The notes under the pieces are model-generated. The model was not told the DNA's origin and searched no databases. It worked only from the letters and a program-made list of their open reading frames with translations. Positions 25,646 to 33,825 of a stretch of DNA of 48,492 bases are shown in pieces. The DNA is from Lachnospiraceae bacterium (GTDB lineage Bacteria > Bacillota > Clostridia > Lachnospirales > Lachnospiraceae). The DNA lies in assembly GCA_022764445.1 (NCBI GenBank), contig JALERT010000121.1, positions 1-48,492 on the forward strand. The letters are read 5' to 3'. The translations under genes were made by a program, and so were the position numbers. Within the stretch, counting starts at the first letter, position 1. Each line of letters opens with the position of its first letter.

Positions 25646-26389
25646 ATGAATGAAAAAGATTTTTTACGAGATGGAGAACGTTTTGATGATTTACAGCGTA
25701 ACAACTATAAAATAATTCAAAATCCTGATAAGTTTTGTTTTGGTATGGATGCAGTGCTTCTATCTCATTTTACTACACTTAGAAAAAGAGATAACGTCCT
25801 CGATCTTGGAACAGGTACAGGAATACTTCCTATTCTTTTATCTGCAAAAACAGACGCAGAACATTTTGATGCACTTGAGATACAGGAAGAAAGTGTTGAT
25901 ATGGCAAAAAGAAGTGTCATGTTTAATCACCTTGAAGACAGGATAAATATAATTCATGGAGATATAAAGGAAGCTTCATCTATTTTTGATGTGGCTTCCT
26001 TTGATGCGATTACAACAAATCCACCATATATGAATAACAACCATGGACTTAAAAATCCCGATATGCCAAAAGCTATTGCAAGGCATGAAATACTCTGCAC
26101 TTTTGATGATATTGCAAGAGAAAGTTCCAGACTCCTTAAGCCTCATGGAAGATTATACATGGTTCACAGGCCATTCCGACTTGCAGAAATAATCAATACA
26201 CTAAATAAATATCGTCTTGAAACAAAAAGGATATGCCTGGTCTATCCATTTATTGACAAAGAACCAAATATGGTTTTAATCGAAGCAGTAAAAGATGGTA
26301 ATCCGATGGTTAAATTTGAACCGCCAATAATTGTGTATGAAGCTCCCGGAAGATATACTGAACAGATTATGAAAATATACGGATACTAA
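25646..26389 (+). CDS. trmN6: tRNA1(Val) (adenine(37)-N6)-methyltransferase family (YabB)
   Basis: A 247-aa SAM-dependent methyltransferase. Motif I is VLDLGTGTGILPILL (about residues 48-62), and the catalytic N6-adenine motif is TTNPPYMN. Position after ricT and before rsmI matches B. subtilis yabB, whose relatives methylate A37 of tRNA1-Val (TrmN6/YfiC in E. coli). The exact RNA target here is inferred from homology. It starts 22 nt after ricT and ends 13 nt before rsmI, so one transcript is likely. Confidence 0.9.
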   Translation: MNEKDFLRDGERFDDLQRNNYKIIQNPDKFCFGMDAVLLSHFTTLRKRDNVLDLGTGTGILPILLSAKTDAEHFDALEIQEESVDMAKRSVMFNHLEDRINIIHGDIKEASSIFDVASFDAITTNPPYMNNNHGLKNPDMPKAIARHEILCTFDDIARESSRLLKPHGRLYMVHRPFRLAEIINTLNKYRLETKRICLVYPFIDKEPNMVLIEAVKDGNPMVKFEPPIIVYEAPGRYTEQIMKIYGY

Positions 26390-26402
26390 ACGGAGGTAAT
26401 TT

Positions 26403-27248
26403 ATGTCAGGGACACTTTATTTATGTGCTACACCAATAGGTAATCTGGAAGATATTACTTTCAGGGTTTTACGAACACTTAAAGAAGCAGATCTTATTGC
26501 AGCAGAAGATACACGCAATACGATAAAGCTCCTAAACCATTTTGAAATAAAAACACCTATGACAAGCTATCATGAATACAATAAAGTTGACAAGGCAGCC
26601 TATCTTGTTAATAAACTAATTGAAGGTACCAATATTGCACTTGTTACAGATGCAGGAACTCCTGGTATATCAGATCCCGGTGAAGAAATTGTCAGGCAGG
26701 CATATGAAGCCGGAATACGTGTAACATCTCTTCCCGGTGCATGCGCATGTATTACAGCTCTGACATTATCAGGTCTATCTACAAGAAGATTTGCATTTGA
26801 AGCATTTCTTCCTACAGATAAAAAAGAACGCAAAGCTATACTTGATTCTCTTATAACAGAAACACGTACTACTATAATATATGAGGCTCCCCATCATCTT
26901 CTTTCAACCCTTGAGGAATTATATAATGCTATAGGAGACCGTAAAATCACTCTTTGCAGAGAGCTTACAAAACTTCATGAAACAATTCAGCTTATGACTA
27001 TTTCCTCTGCTATTACTTATTACAGAGAAAACCAGCCAAAAGGTGAATACGTCCTGGTTATATCAGGCAGAACGCTTAAAGAGCTGGAAGAAGAAAAACA
27101 ACAGTCATGGGAAAAGATATCACTTAATGAGCACATGGATATCTATCTTTCCAAAGGGCTCGATAAAAAAGAAGCAATGAAAAAAGTAGCTAAAGACAGA
27201 GGTATTTCCAAACGAGATGTGTATCAGGCTTTATTATCGGAACAATAA
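26403..27248 (+). CDS. rsmI: 16S rRNA (cytidine(1402)-2'-O)-methyltransferase
   Basis: RsmI methylates the ribose of C1402 in the 16S decoding centre. The 281-aa length and the tetrapyrrole-methylase-like fold are standard: LYLCATPIGNLEDITFRVL at the start, AAEDTRNT, VTDAGTPGISDPGEEIV and SLPGACACITALTLSG. The ribosome binding site GGAGG is seven bases before the ATG. It is the last gene of the tmk-holB cluster. No clear hairpin terminator follows; a run of seven T at 27271-27277 is preceded by only weak pairing. Confidence 0.96.
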   Translation: MSGTLYLCATPIGNLEDITFRVLRTLKEADLIAAEDTRNTIKLLNHFEIKTPMTSYHEYNKVDKAAYLVNKLIEGTNIALVTDAGTPGISDPGEEIVRQAYEAGIRVTSLPGACACITALTLSGLSTRRFAFEAFLPTDKKERKAILDSLITETRTTIIYEAPHHLLSTLEELYNAIGDRKITLCRELTKLHETIQLMTISSAITYYRENQPKGEYVLVISGRTLKELEEEKQQSWEKISLNEHMDIYLSKGLDKKEAMKKVAKDRGISKRDVYQALLSEQ

Positions 27249-27367
27249 ATTTAAAAATTAGGTTATCAACTATTTTTTTGACGCCTTAATATATAAAGTA
27301 ATAAAAATATGAATATTTTTTACAAAACTGGTAAGAATGATTGACAAACCAATTAAGGAGGTCAATC

Positions 27368-27796
27368 ATGAAACGTCTTTATACAACACATTTTTTATCT
27401 AAATCATTTGCAATATCTCTGTCATTATTGTGCTGGATAGCAGTACTTTTTAACTTTTCAGCAGGACATACCAACTCATCTGCCCAGGCTGTTACAGCTT
27501 TTTCCACTTCCTCTGTAAATTGTCCTGATTATTCACCTGAAATCAAAATGATAAATAAAAACACATATGAATTATCGTACAATAATACTTTTGATATACT
27601 TAAACAGTATGATAAAAACTTAAGCCTGATTTCTTCTTATACGGCTGATAATTATACAGATTATTATTTTTACAGTCCTAAATTATGTAATGAAAAAAAC
27701 ATTACACCTGTTTCAAACGGATTTAATATACACCTTGCCATAACGAAATCCGGAAAAGTATATCTTGGACTCCCATACATCGATTACGACTTTTAA
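27368..27796 (+). CDS. Small secreted protein of unknown function
   Basis: A 142-aa protein with a signal peptide (residues 1-38; hydrophobic AISLSLLCWIAVLFNFS) followed by Ser/Thr-rich sequence and a compact Tyr/Asn-rich region (YTADNYTDYYFYSPKL, GLPYIDYDF at the end). I do not recognise a family. The ATG at 27368 has AAGGAGG seven bases upstream, which rules out the longer reading from 27341. It ends one base before the convergent small gene on the other strand. The leader contains the phrase FNFSAG, faintly like NFSPVKS in the FN3 protein and NTSPTKS in the protein at 33826. Confidence 0.7.
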   Translation: MKRLYTTHFLSKSFAISLSLLCWIAVLFNFSAGHTNSSAQAVTAFSTSSVNCPDYSPEIKMINKNTYELSYNNTFDILKQYDKNLSLISSYTADNYTDYYFYSPKLCNEKNITPVSNGFNIHLAITKSGKVYLGLPYIDYDF

Positions 27797-27797
27797 A

Positions 27798-28169
27798 CTA
27801 TTTTTCAAGATTGCACTTATGACATCTTCTTCTCTGTCTTCTATATCCCATCTCACTGCACATCATAACCTGCACTAAGGCAATCAGCCATTTTCTGCCC
27901 TCTTCATCACCACATCCTTTATAATTATTTTTCTTGCATATTCTCCTCACTATTCGCTCTACACTGACTTTATCCGGACACTGATCATACATCAAGCTCC
28001 CATCATATTCCATCCTGTCACAGGCTTCCTCTACATCACGTTGTAAGCCTGCTACTTCAATCGGATACAAATACTTATTGTCTACATCATTTTCATCTTC
28101 ATTTACTTCTGTAAGTTCAAGCGGAAAAGTCATTGAATTTCCTTTTCCATATAATACATTCCTGCCCAT
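27798..28169 (-). CDS. Hypothetical small protein with Cys/Arg-rich C-terminus
   Basis: A 123-aa soluble protein without signal peptide. The middle is acidic (EVNEDENDVDNKYLY), followed by helical VERIVRRICKKNNYKGCGDEEGRKWLIALVQVMMCSEMGY. The end is very basic with paired cysteines (YRRQRRRCHKCNLEK). The tail could bind nucleic acid or metal, but no family is recognised. GGAGG precedes the ATG at 28169; upstream in-frame starts lack a site. It is the only minus-strand gene in the 16-36 kb accessory stretch, and it is convergent with its left neighbour with a single base between stops. Confidence 0.65.
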   Translation of the reverse strand: MGRNVLYGKGNSMTFPLELTEVNEDENDVDNKYLYPIEVAGLQRDVEEACDRMEYDGSLMYDQCPDKVSVERIVRRICKKNNYKGCGDEEGRKWLIALVQVMMCSEMGYRRQRRRCHKCNLEK

Positions 28170-28257
28170 TTTTTCCTCCATAACCACATTTACATATACC
28201 ATAATATATGTATTTTCTTAATAAGTGTTACAGTTTGATTAAAACTTTTCTGTTCAG

Positions 28258-28286
28258 TTGCCTTTTTCACATAAAAACACTATACT
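28258..28286 (+). promoter_or_regulatory. Sigma-A type promoter before the 838-aa surface protein
   Basis: TTGCCT (28258-28263), a 17-nt spacer and TATACT (28281-28286). The leader to the TTG start at 28393 would be about 100 nt, with GGAGG at 28382-28386. Confidence 0.55.
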
Positions 28287-28392
28287 GTAATCATGTCATT
28301 CTTAAAAATATTTTTAAAGAAAATATCATGTAAATAAATGGCAAAATATACTTCTAACAATTACGTATTTATTCAATATATGGAGGATAATT

Positions 28393-30909
28393 TTGAAACG
28401 TTTTTATAAATTTATTGTATTATTATTTATTTTTATGGGATCAATATATTTCTTCTCTAAATCGATTCCTGAAGCAACCATAGGGACTACAAAAGCTACA
28501 AGTCTTCAAGATGCTGCATTTCCTATAATGTACATAGAACTTGGAGACTATACACTTAATACACTTCATGGATATAGTGGAGAACTTAACAGCGGTAACA
28601 TTCGTGAATCAATAACTCCTTTAGGAACAGATAAAACTTTCGCTGTAAAAATCGATGAAAATAACAGTAAAATAAAAAGACTTGATTTTCAACTCAGAGA
28701 TATCGCCAATAATAAAATAATCGAATCAAATACACTTACTGCATTCGAAAAAAAGAACAATGACAAGTACGCAAAAATAAAAATAACTGAATCATTGGAT
28801 ACAAGTACAGAATATGGTATGCAGATTACTCTAACAACAAATCTGAGTAAAAAAATACAATTCTATACTCGTATTAAATATTATGAAAATGATTTTTACC
28901 TTACCGAAAAGCTTGATTTTATTAATAAATTTCATCAGGCAACATTTGATAAAGGTCAGACAATGGACATTACAAGCTACCTTGAAGCCAATACATCAGA
29001 TGATTCCACATACGCTAATGTAAATATCAACTCAAATTATAATCTTATTACATGGGGTAAACTTAATCCTGAAATTATATCGGATATTGTTCCCACAATA
29101 AAAGAAATCAATATTGAAACTGCATCTGTCGAGCTAAATTATTATATAAAGGCACAGACAGCTTCAGGTCAGGAAACATACCATGTAAAAGAATTTTACA
29201 GAGTAAGGTATTCAGGAAACCGTATATATCTTCTTGCTTTTAATAGAAATATGGAAGCTGAATTTAATCCTGATTATTTTTCACTTAAAAAGAGCCAGTT
29301 CAAGATAGGCATATCAAATGAATCAGATTTTAATGTTGTTACAAGTTCCGATAATAAAAGTTTTGCATTTGTCAGAAACGGAACATTATGGTTTTATGAT
29401 ATAGAAAAAGAGAAACTCACACAGGTATTTTCTTTTTCAAAGAAAAATCCTGATTATCTGAGAGATAATTATGACCAGCATAATATTAAAATATTAAAAA
29501 TCAACAAAGATAAGTCATTAAGTTTTGTTGTATATGGATATATGAACTGTGGCGATTATGAAGGACGTGTAGGAATAATCCTCTATGACTATACACCTGA
29601 AAATAATCAGATTAAGGAACGTGTATACATTCCTCTTGAAACAACTTATCAACAGCTAAAAGAAGATTTTGGAAAGTTCTGTTATGTAAATGACAAGAAT
29701 ATTTTTTATTTCTCACTTAATGATATAGTATACGCCTACAATATATCATCAAAGAAATACGAAATACTTTCAGATAACTGTGTAAGAGATAATTTTGTAA
29801 TGTTAAATGATGCAGGATGTTTTGTATGGTCTGATTTTTCTGGAGATAATCATGCCAGAAGCATAACAATACTTAATCTTGAAACCTCAAAGAAACTTAA
29901 AGTTTCTTCCTCAGATAGTGAGAATATTGTTGTTCTTGGTACAATTGATTCTAACGTTGTTTATGGATATGTAAAAGACACCGATATTTACGAATCAACA
30001 AGTGGAGAAATAATAAAACCTGTTTATAAGCTTATAATTTCAGACTGCAAAGGCAATATACTAAGAAAATATCAAAACAAAAATATCTATATTACAAGCG
30101 CAACAGTAGATCATGATGTAATACGTTTAAAACGTGTAAAAAAAGTAAATGGTTCTTTCCGTAAAATATCAGATGATAGTATTCTTAACCAGAAAGTTAC
30201 ACCTAAACCAATTGTCAACGTGACTACAAGAGTAACAGATAAGACACTGACTGAAAAATATTTGTCACTTCCATCAGGACTTGTACTTGATAAAAAGCCA
30301 TCTGTTGATTCAACAAAATATGTAACGGTTACAGAGAATACTACACTCCACATTGACAATACAGAGTCCGATTCAGTACGTTATTATGTATATGCATATG
30401 GTGGCATTACAGGAAGCTATACAAGTGCTTCTAAAGCTATACAGACTGCACAGGAACAAATGGGTGTAGTAGTTGATAATAAGTCCCATATAGTCTGGGA
30501 ACGTGGTGGTAAATTTATATCTAAAGAATTATCAGGAATATCGTATCCACCTTCAGGAGCATCAAGTATCAAATCAGCAACACATATGCTTCTACAAGGT
30601 GCCCAGTGTACAATTGATATAAATGAGCTTAACGGCAATTCAATTATCTCTATGCTTAATAATTACCTTGATCAGCCTGTAGATTTAACCGGATGCACAC
30701 TTGATGAAGTTCTCTACTTTGTAAGCAGTGGAAAGCCTGTAATTGGTATGCTTAACAACTCACGTGCTGTAGTCATTACAGCATATGATAAAACATCTGT
30801 AACATGGATGGATCCTTCAACTTATACCAAATCTACAGTTTCTCTTTTAAATGCAGAAAACCAGTTTAAACAGGCAGGATATGTATTTGTAAGTTATGTA
30901 TCAAATTAA
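28393..30909 (+). CDS. Large surface protein with C-terminal C39-peptidase-like (probably inactive) domain
   Basis: An 838-aa protein with an N-terminal membrane or signal segment (residues 6-22). The middle, about residues 300-560, has propeller-like repeats such as SFAFVRNGTLWFYDIEKEKL and NIFYFSLNDIVYAYNISSKKY. The last 160 residues resemble a C39-like papain-fold domain: QTAQEQMG, a helix GASSIKSATHMLLQGAQ, SSGKPVIGMLNNSRAVVITAYDKTSVTWMDPST and QAGYVFVSY. In active relatives the helix begins with Cys and a His precedes the AVVITAYD strand; here both are absent (Ser and Arg). The start is TTG, six bases after GGAGG. Likely a cell-surface binding protein; function unknown. Confidence 0.8.
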   Translation: MKRFYKFIVLLFIFMGSIYFFSKSIPEATIGTTKATSLQDAAFPIMYIELGDYTLNTLHGYSGELNSGNIRESITPLGTDKTFAVKIDENNSKIKRLDFQLRDIANNKIIESNTLTAFEKKNNDKYAKIKITESLDTSTEYGMQITLTTNLSKKIQFYTRIKYYENDFYLTEKLDFINKFHQATFDKGQTMDITSYLEANTSDDSTYANVNINSNYNLITWGKLNPEIISDIVPTIKEINIETASVELNYYIKAQTASGQETYHVKEFYRVRYSGNRIYLLAFNRNMEAEFNPDYFSLKKSQFKIGISNESDFNVVTSSDNKSFAFVRNGTLWFYDIEKEKLTQVFSFSKKNPDYLRDNYDQHNIKILKINKDKSLSFVVYGYMNCGDYEGRVGIILYDYTPENNQIKERVYIPLETTYQQLKEDFGKFCYVNDKNIFYFSLNDIVYAYNISSKKYEILSDNCVRDNFVMLNDAGCFVWSDFSGDNHARSITILNLETSKKLKVSSSDSENIVVLGTIDSNVVYGYVKDTDIYESTSGEIIKPVYKLIISDCKGNILRKYQNKNIYITSATVDHDVIRLKRVKKVNGSFRKISDDSILNQKVTPKPIVNVTTRVTDKTLTEKYLSLPSGLVLDKKPSVDSTKYVTVTENTTLHIDNTESDSVRYYVYAYGGITGSYTSASKAIQTAQEQMGVVVDNKSHIVWERGGKFISKELSGISYPPSGASSIKSATHMLLQGAQCTIDINELNGNSIISMLNNYLDQPVDLTGCTLDEVLYFVSSGKPVIGMLNNSRAVVITAYDKTSVTWMDPSTYTKSTVSLLNAENQFKQAGYVFVSYVSN

Positions 30910-30926
30910 ATTTTAATCTAAAATTG

Positions 30927-31024
30927 TAAGGGATATCCACATCTTCAATGTGTATCCCTTATGATAATAATGTTCTCTCGGAGCAGGTTCCTTATCATTC
31001 AAAGGGTTCCTGCTCCATTTTATT
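30927..31024 (+). terminator. Two successive hairpins, the second an intrinsic terminator
   Basis: TAAGGGATA (30927-30935) pairs with TATCCCTTA (30953-30961) with an inner CACAT/ATGTG, but no T-run follows. Next, GGAGCAGG (30980-30987) pairs with CCTGCTCC (31009-31016), followed by ATTTTATTT. The bases just before the second stem read TGTTCTCTCGG (30971-30981), identical to the left arm of leader hairpin A, but no matching right arm is present. Confidence 0.7.
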
Positions 31025-31166
31025 TATATTTTTTGTTATTATGTACAATCATATGTAATAAAATAATTGTATTTTTTAGTTAAAATAACAATAGATTTTT
31101 ACATAATTTAAGTTTATACTATGTCTTACATAATACATATGAATTTTGATGTGTGGAAAGGATTAT

Positions 31167-32087
31167 ATGAAAAAAAGTCAAATAATAATTGATATACAGT
31201 GGAATTTATTTAAAGTGTATCTATTGATTCCATTAATGATACTACTCTGTATAGGATCACTAATAACCAGTGTGTCCTCTATTGCATATTCTATTCCTTC
31301 AAAAAGTGTACATGATTCCTTTTCTACTTCATATAAGATATCACCCGGTAAAAGCTATTCAGATAATATATTATCTGATTCTTCCAACTTTTATTATATT
31401 GATTTATACAATATGAAGTGTAACTCAAAAACTTCTATATCATTATCTTTTTCAGGAAATAATCTTAACTCTTTGGATTATCAGGTTTTTAAAGATAACT
31501 TCACGTCAATGTCTTATAATTTTATTTTTTCCAATAAAAAGACAAATACCATATCATTTCCATTTAAAACTGATTCTGAACGCATATATATAGCTGTTAA
31601 TAATACAAATCAGTCAAAAAAATTACAATATAAACTAAAACTCAGTGTACTAAAACCACAATCATCCACATCAAAATCTAAAAAAAGTTCAAAGAAAAAA
31701 AAGAATACAACTAAAAAAACAAAAACTACAAAACATCCTAAATCCACAAAACGCCCTAAATCCAATAAACAGCCTAATAATTCAAAAAATAAACCTAAGA
31801 ACAATAAATACAAACCAACAGTTAACACATCAAAATTTAAAGTAAAAAAAATAAGATTATCTAAAAATTTTATAAGACTTCCTGCTAATTCTGAATATTA
31901 TCTTTCATATAAAATACTACCGGCAAATGCAAAAAATAAAAAAGTCAAATGGTATAGCAGCAATAAAAAAATAGTATCTGTAAAATCAGGACGAATCTAC
32001 ACACATAAAAAGGGAATTGCGATAATACGTATATCATCCTGCTCAAATAAAAAAGTAACAGCTTCATGTACCATAAAAGTAATCTAA
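31167..32087 (+). CDS. Exported Lys/Pro-rich protein with C-terminal Ig-like (Big_2) domain
   Basis: A 306-aa protein with an N-terminal membrane or signal segment (residues 10-38), a folded domain to about residue 155, and a strikingly basic Lys/Ser/Thr/Pro linker of about 60 residues (KKSSKKKKNTTKKTKTTKHP, then PKSTKRPKSNKQPNNSKN). A final Big_2-like domain has the typical ILPANAKNKKVKWYSSNKK and VSVKSGRIYTHKKGIAIIRI. The linker resembles wall-spanning or polyanion-binding stretches. The ATG at 31167 has AAAGGA just upstream; longer in-frame readings from 31146 lack a site. The stop codon abuts leader hairpin C of the kinase gene, 77 nt before that gene starts, so the two are probably linked in one transcript. 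Confidence 0.75.
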   Translation: MKKSQIIIDIQWNLFKVYLLIPLMILLCIGSLITSVSSIAYSIPSKSVHDSFSTSYKISPGKSYSDNILSDSSNFYYIDLYNMKCNSKTSISLSFSGNNLNSLDYQVFKDNFTSMSYNFIFSNKKTNTISFPFKTDSERIYIAVNNTNQSKKLQYKLKLSVLKPQSSTSKSKKSSKKKKNTTKKTKTTKHPKSTKRPKSNKQPNNSKNKPKNNKYKPTVNTSKFKVKKIRLSKNFIRLPANSEYYLSYKILPANAKNKKVKWYSSNKKIVSVKSGRIYTHKKGIAIIRISSCSNKKVTASCTIKVI

Positions 32088-32138
32088 TGTTCTCTTATAT
32101 TCTCTTTGTGCTTGGTTATGTGAATTTTTGAGAGAACA
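32088..32138 (+). promoter_or_regulatory. Leader hairpin C (TGTTCTCT family) before the LRR kinase gene
   Basis: TGTTCTCT (32088-32095) pairs with AGAGAACA (32131-32138). Total length is 51 nt, as in hairpin A, and the interior (TCTCTTTGTGCTTGGTTATG) aligns loosely with A's TCTCTTGCACCTGCTTTTGC. It starts directly at the stop codon of the previous gene and ends 12 nt before AGGAGG (32151-32156). Confidence 0.65.
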
Positions 32139-32164
32139 TATCTAATACCTAGGAGGTGCTCAAT

Positions 32165-33718
32165 GTGAGTAATGGACTTTCTAAATCTGATAATTTAACT
32201 TTTCCGCCACTCCCTTCAAAATGGGACAAGCTTTATAAGATAAAAGAAATTGTATATTTATCTGACAATAGCAGAATTTTTCTTGTAGATGATATCAATA
32301 ATAATTCAGTTAAGATTTTAAAAATCATTACTTCCACACCCATGATAAAAGATGTTTTAAAGGTCCTGTCCAAAATTCGGGACAAGTATCTTTTATTACC
32401 GGAAAAATACTATCTCTACAATAACCTTTACTATATCATTTTTCCTTATAAAGATACTCTTCTAAAAAAGATTTTTTCACATGGTATTACCAGTAAAGAA
32501 ATAAATGTACTTGCAGATAATATTTGTTCTGCCTTAGATACCCTGCATAAACACCATATACTCCATCTTGATATTAATCCTGGTAATATATTCTGCAATG
32601 ATGATGATACATTCTGTCTTGGTGATTATTCTTCATCAACAATTTTTCCTGTAAAAACTAATTATACAATTGCCGGATTAACTCCAGGATATATATCTAA
32701 CGAAATTGCTAATGGAGATTCTCCTACAGTACTTTCAGATTATCACATGATGCTTCAGACAATTTATGTCTTATATAATGATGGTAATAATGAAATATAT
32801 AACTTTAACATAGACTCTAAAAATTCATTACAGAATAACATTTCATCTCTCATAAATAATCTTAATATAAGTACTGATTACTGCCTACATATTACCGATA
32901 AAACACACCCTCTCTTTTATCTTAAAACATGTACTTTACAACAATCATTCAAAACTAAAAGAATTAATAAACAGAATAATATAATAAATAGAAAAAGAAT
33001 AATTTACTTTTTTCTTATAACCATCTGTGCTTTACTAATGATAAAATCATATAAAATGTATCAAATATCATTAAATCACTCAATTCAACTCAACAATAAA
33101 TCAGATAATCCTATTCCATATACTACAACACCTACAATATCCTATACTACGCCACCTGAACCTTCGCTAACACCATCTACATCAACTATACCGTCTTATA
33201 ATCCATTAACCACATCACCATCATATATAATGTCATCTGAACCATCACAGACTCCGTCTCCGTCCTCAAACCAGCCTCAAATAACTGAACTGGATATAAG
33301 TGGAAAAAATTTTTCATCAATTCCTGATAAGTATCTTACAAGTGAATACACTTCTTCTGTAACTTCTATTTATTGCTGTTCATGTAACCTGAAAACACTA
33401 CAAAATATCTCGGAATTTTCCAATTTATGTGAATTATATATAACAGATAATAATATAACAAGTATAGATTCCTTATACAAAAACAATAAACTTAATACCC
33501 TTATTATCTCCTACAACGATGTACATGACATATCCAGTCTTTCTTTATGTCAAAATCTTTCTACACTTGATTTATCAGGTAATCATAATATGTCAAATAT
33601 TAAATCTCTTTCTACACTAAAGTCACTAAAATTATTAAATCTAACTAATACAAACATATCAGATTCTGAGATAAAATTTCTAAAAAAAGAACTAAAGAAA
33701 TGTACTATCATTTATTGA
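32165..33718 (+). CDS. Membrane receptor-like Ser/Thr protein kinase with C-terminal leucine-rich repeats
   Basis: A 517-aa protein. Residues 1-265 form a divergent eukaryotic-type kinase: the beta-3 lysine in SVKILKI, the catalytic loop LHLDINPGNIF (Asp and Asn kept; the usual Lys is Asn), GDY in place of DFG, an activation segment ending LTPGYISNEIANG, and SDYHMMLQTIY. The glycine loop is degenerate. One transmembrane helix follows (IIYFFLITICALLMIKSY, about 280-298). Then comes a Pro/Ser/Thr linker and four to five leucine-rich repeats (LCELYITDNNITSIDSLY, LSTLDLSGNHNMSNIKSL). The kinase should lie inside and the LRRs outside. The start is GTG 32165, eight bases after AGGAGG; an ATG at 32163 is out of frame. 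It may sense wall or host polymers; substrate unknown. Confidence 0.85.
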   Translation: MSNGLSKSDNLTFPPLPSKWDKLYKIKEIVYLSDNSRIFLVDDINNNSVKILKIITSTPMIKDVLKVLSKIRDKYLLLPEKYYLYNNLYYIIFPYKDTLLKKIFSHGITSKEINVLADNICSALDTLHKHHILHLDINPGNIFCNDDDTFCLGDYSSSTIFPVKTNYTIAGLTPGYISNEIANGDSPTVLSDYHMMLQTIYVLYNDGNNEIYNFNIDSKNSLQNNISSLINNLNISTDYCLHITDKTHPLFYLKTCTLQQSFKTKRINKQNNIINRKRIIYFFLITICALLMIKSYKMYQISLNHSIQLNNKSDNPIPYTTTPTISYTTPPEPSLTPSTSTIPSYNPLTTSPSYIMSSEPSQTPSPSSNQPQITELDISGKNFSSIPDKYLTSEYTSSVTSIYCCSCNLKTLQNISEFSNLCELYITDNNITSIDSLYKNNKLNTLIISYNDVHDISSLSLCQNLSTLDLSGNHNMSNIKSLSTLKSLKLLNLTNTNISDSEIKFLKKELKKCTIIY

Positions 33719-33738
33719 ACTGTTAACACTAAACACAA

Positions 33739-33800
33739 TGTTCTCTGGGAGTATCTATTACAACCGCAAAAGCAGTGCAAGAGATACTCCAGAGATAACA
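33739..33800 (+). promoter_or_regulatory. Leader hairpin D, core inverted relative to hairpin A
   Basis: TGTTCTCTGGGAGTATCT (33739-33756) pairs, with small bulges, with AGATACTCCAGAGATAACA (33782-33800). The interior contains ACCGCAAAAGCAGTGCAAG, the reverse complement of hairpin A's CTTGCACCTGCTTTTGCGG apart from one base. The hairpin ends 10 nt before AGGAGG (33811-33816), with ATG at 33826. Arms are longer than in A and C. Confidence 0.7.
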
Positions 33801-33825
33801 TCACACAAAAAGGAGGAAAATTACT

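Noticed and set aside
27300-27362. Promoter from TTGACA at 27341 for the small secreted protein
   Set aside because: The box is too close to the ribosome binding site and start codon to leave room for a -10 and leader; the transcript must start upstream.
28393-30909. Calling the 838-aa protein an active peptidase
   Set aside because: The catalytic Cys and His expected for the C39-like fold are not at their positions, so only a fold-level statement is made.
30971-31016. A fourth leader hairpin of the TGTTCTCT family
   Set aside because: Only the left arm TGTTCTCTCGG is present, there is no complementary right arm, and the following stem is a normal terminator far from the next start codon.
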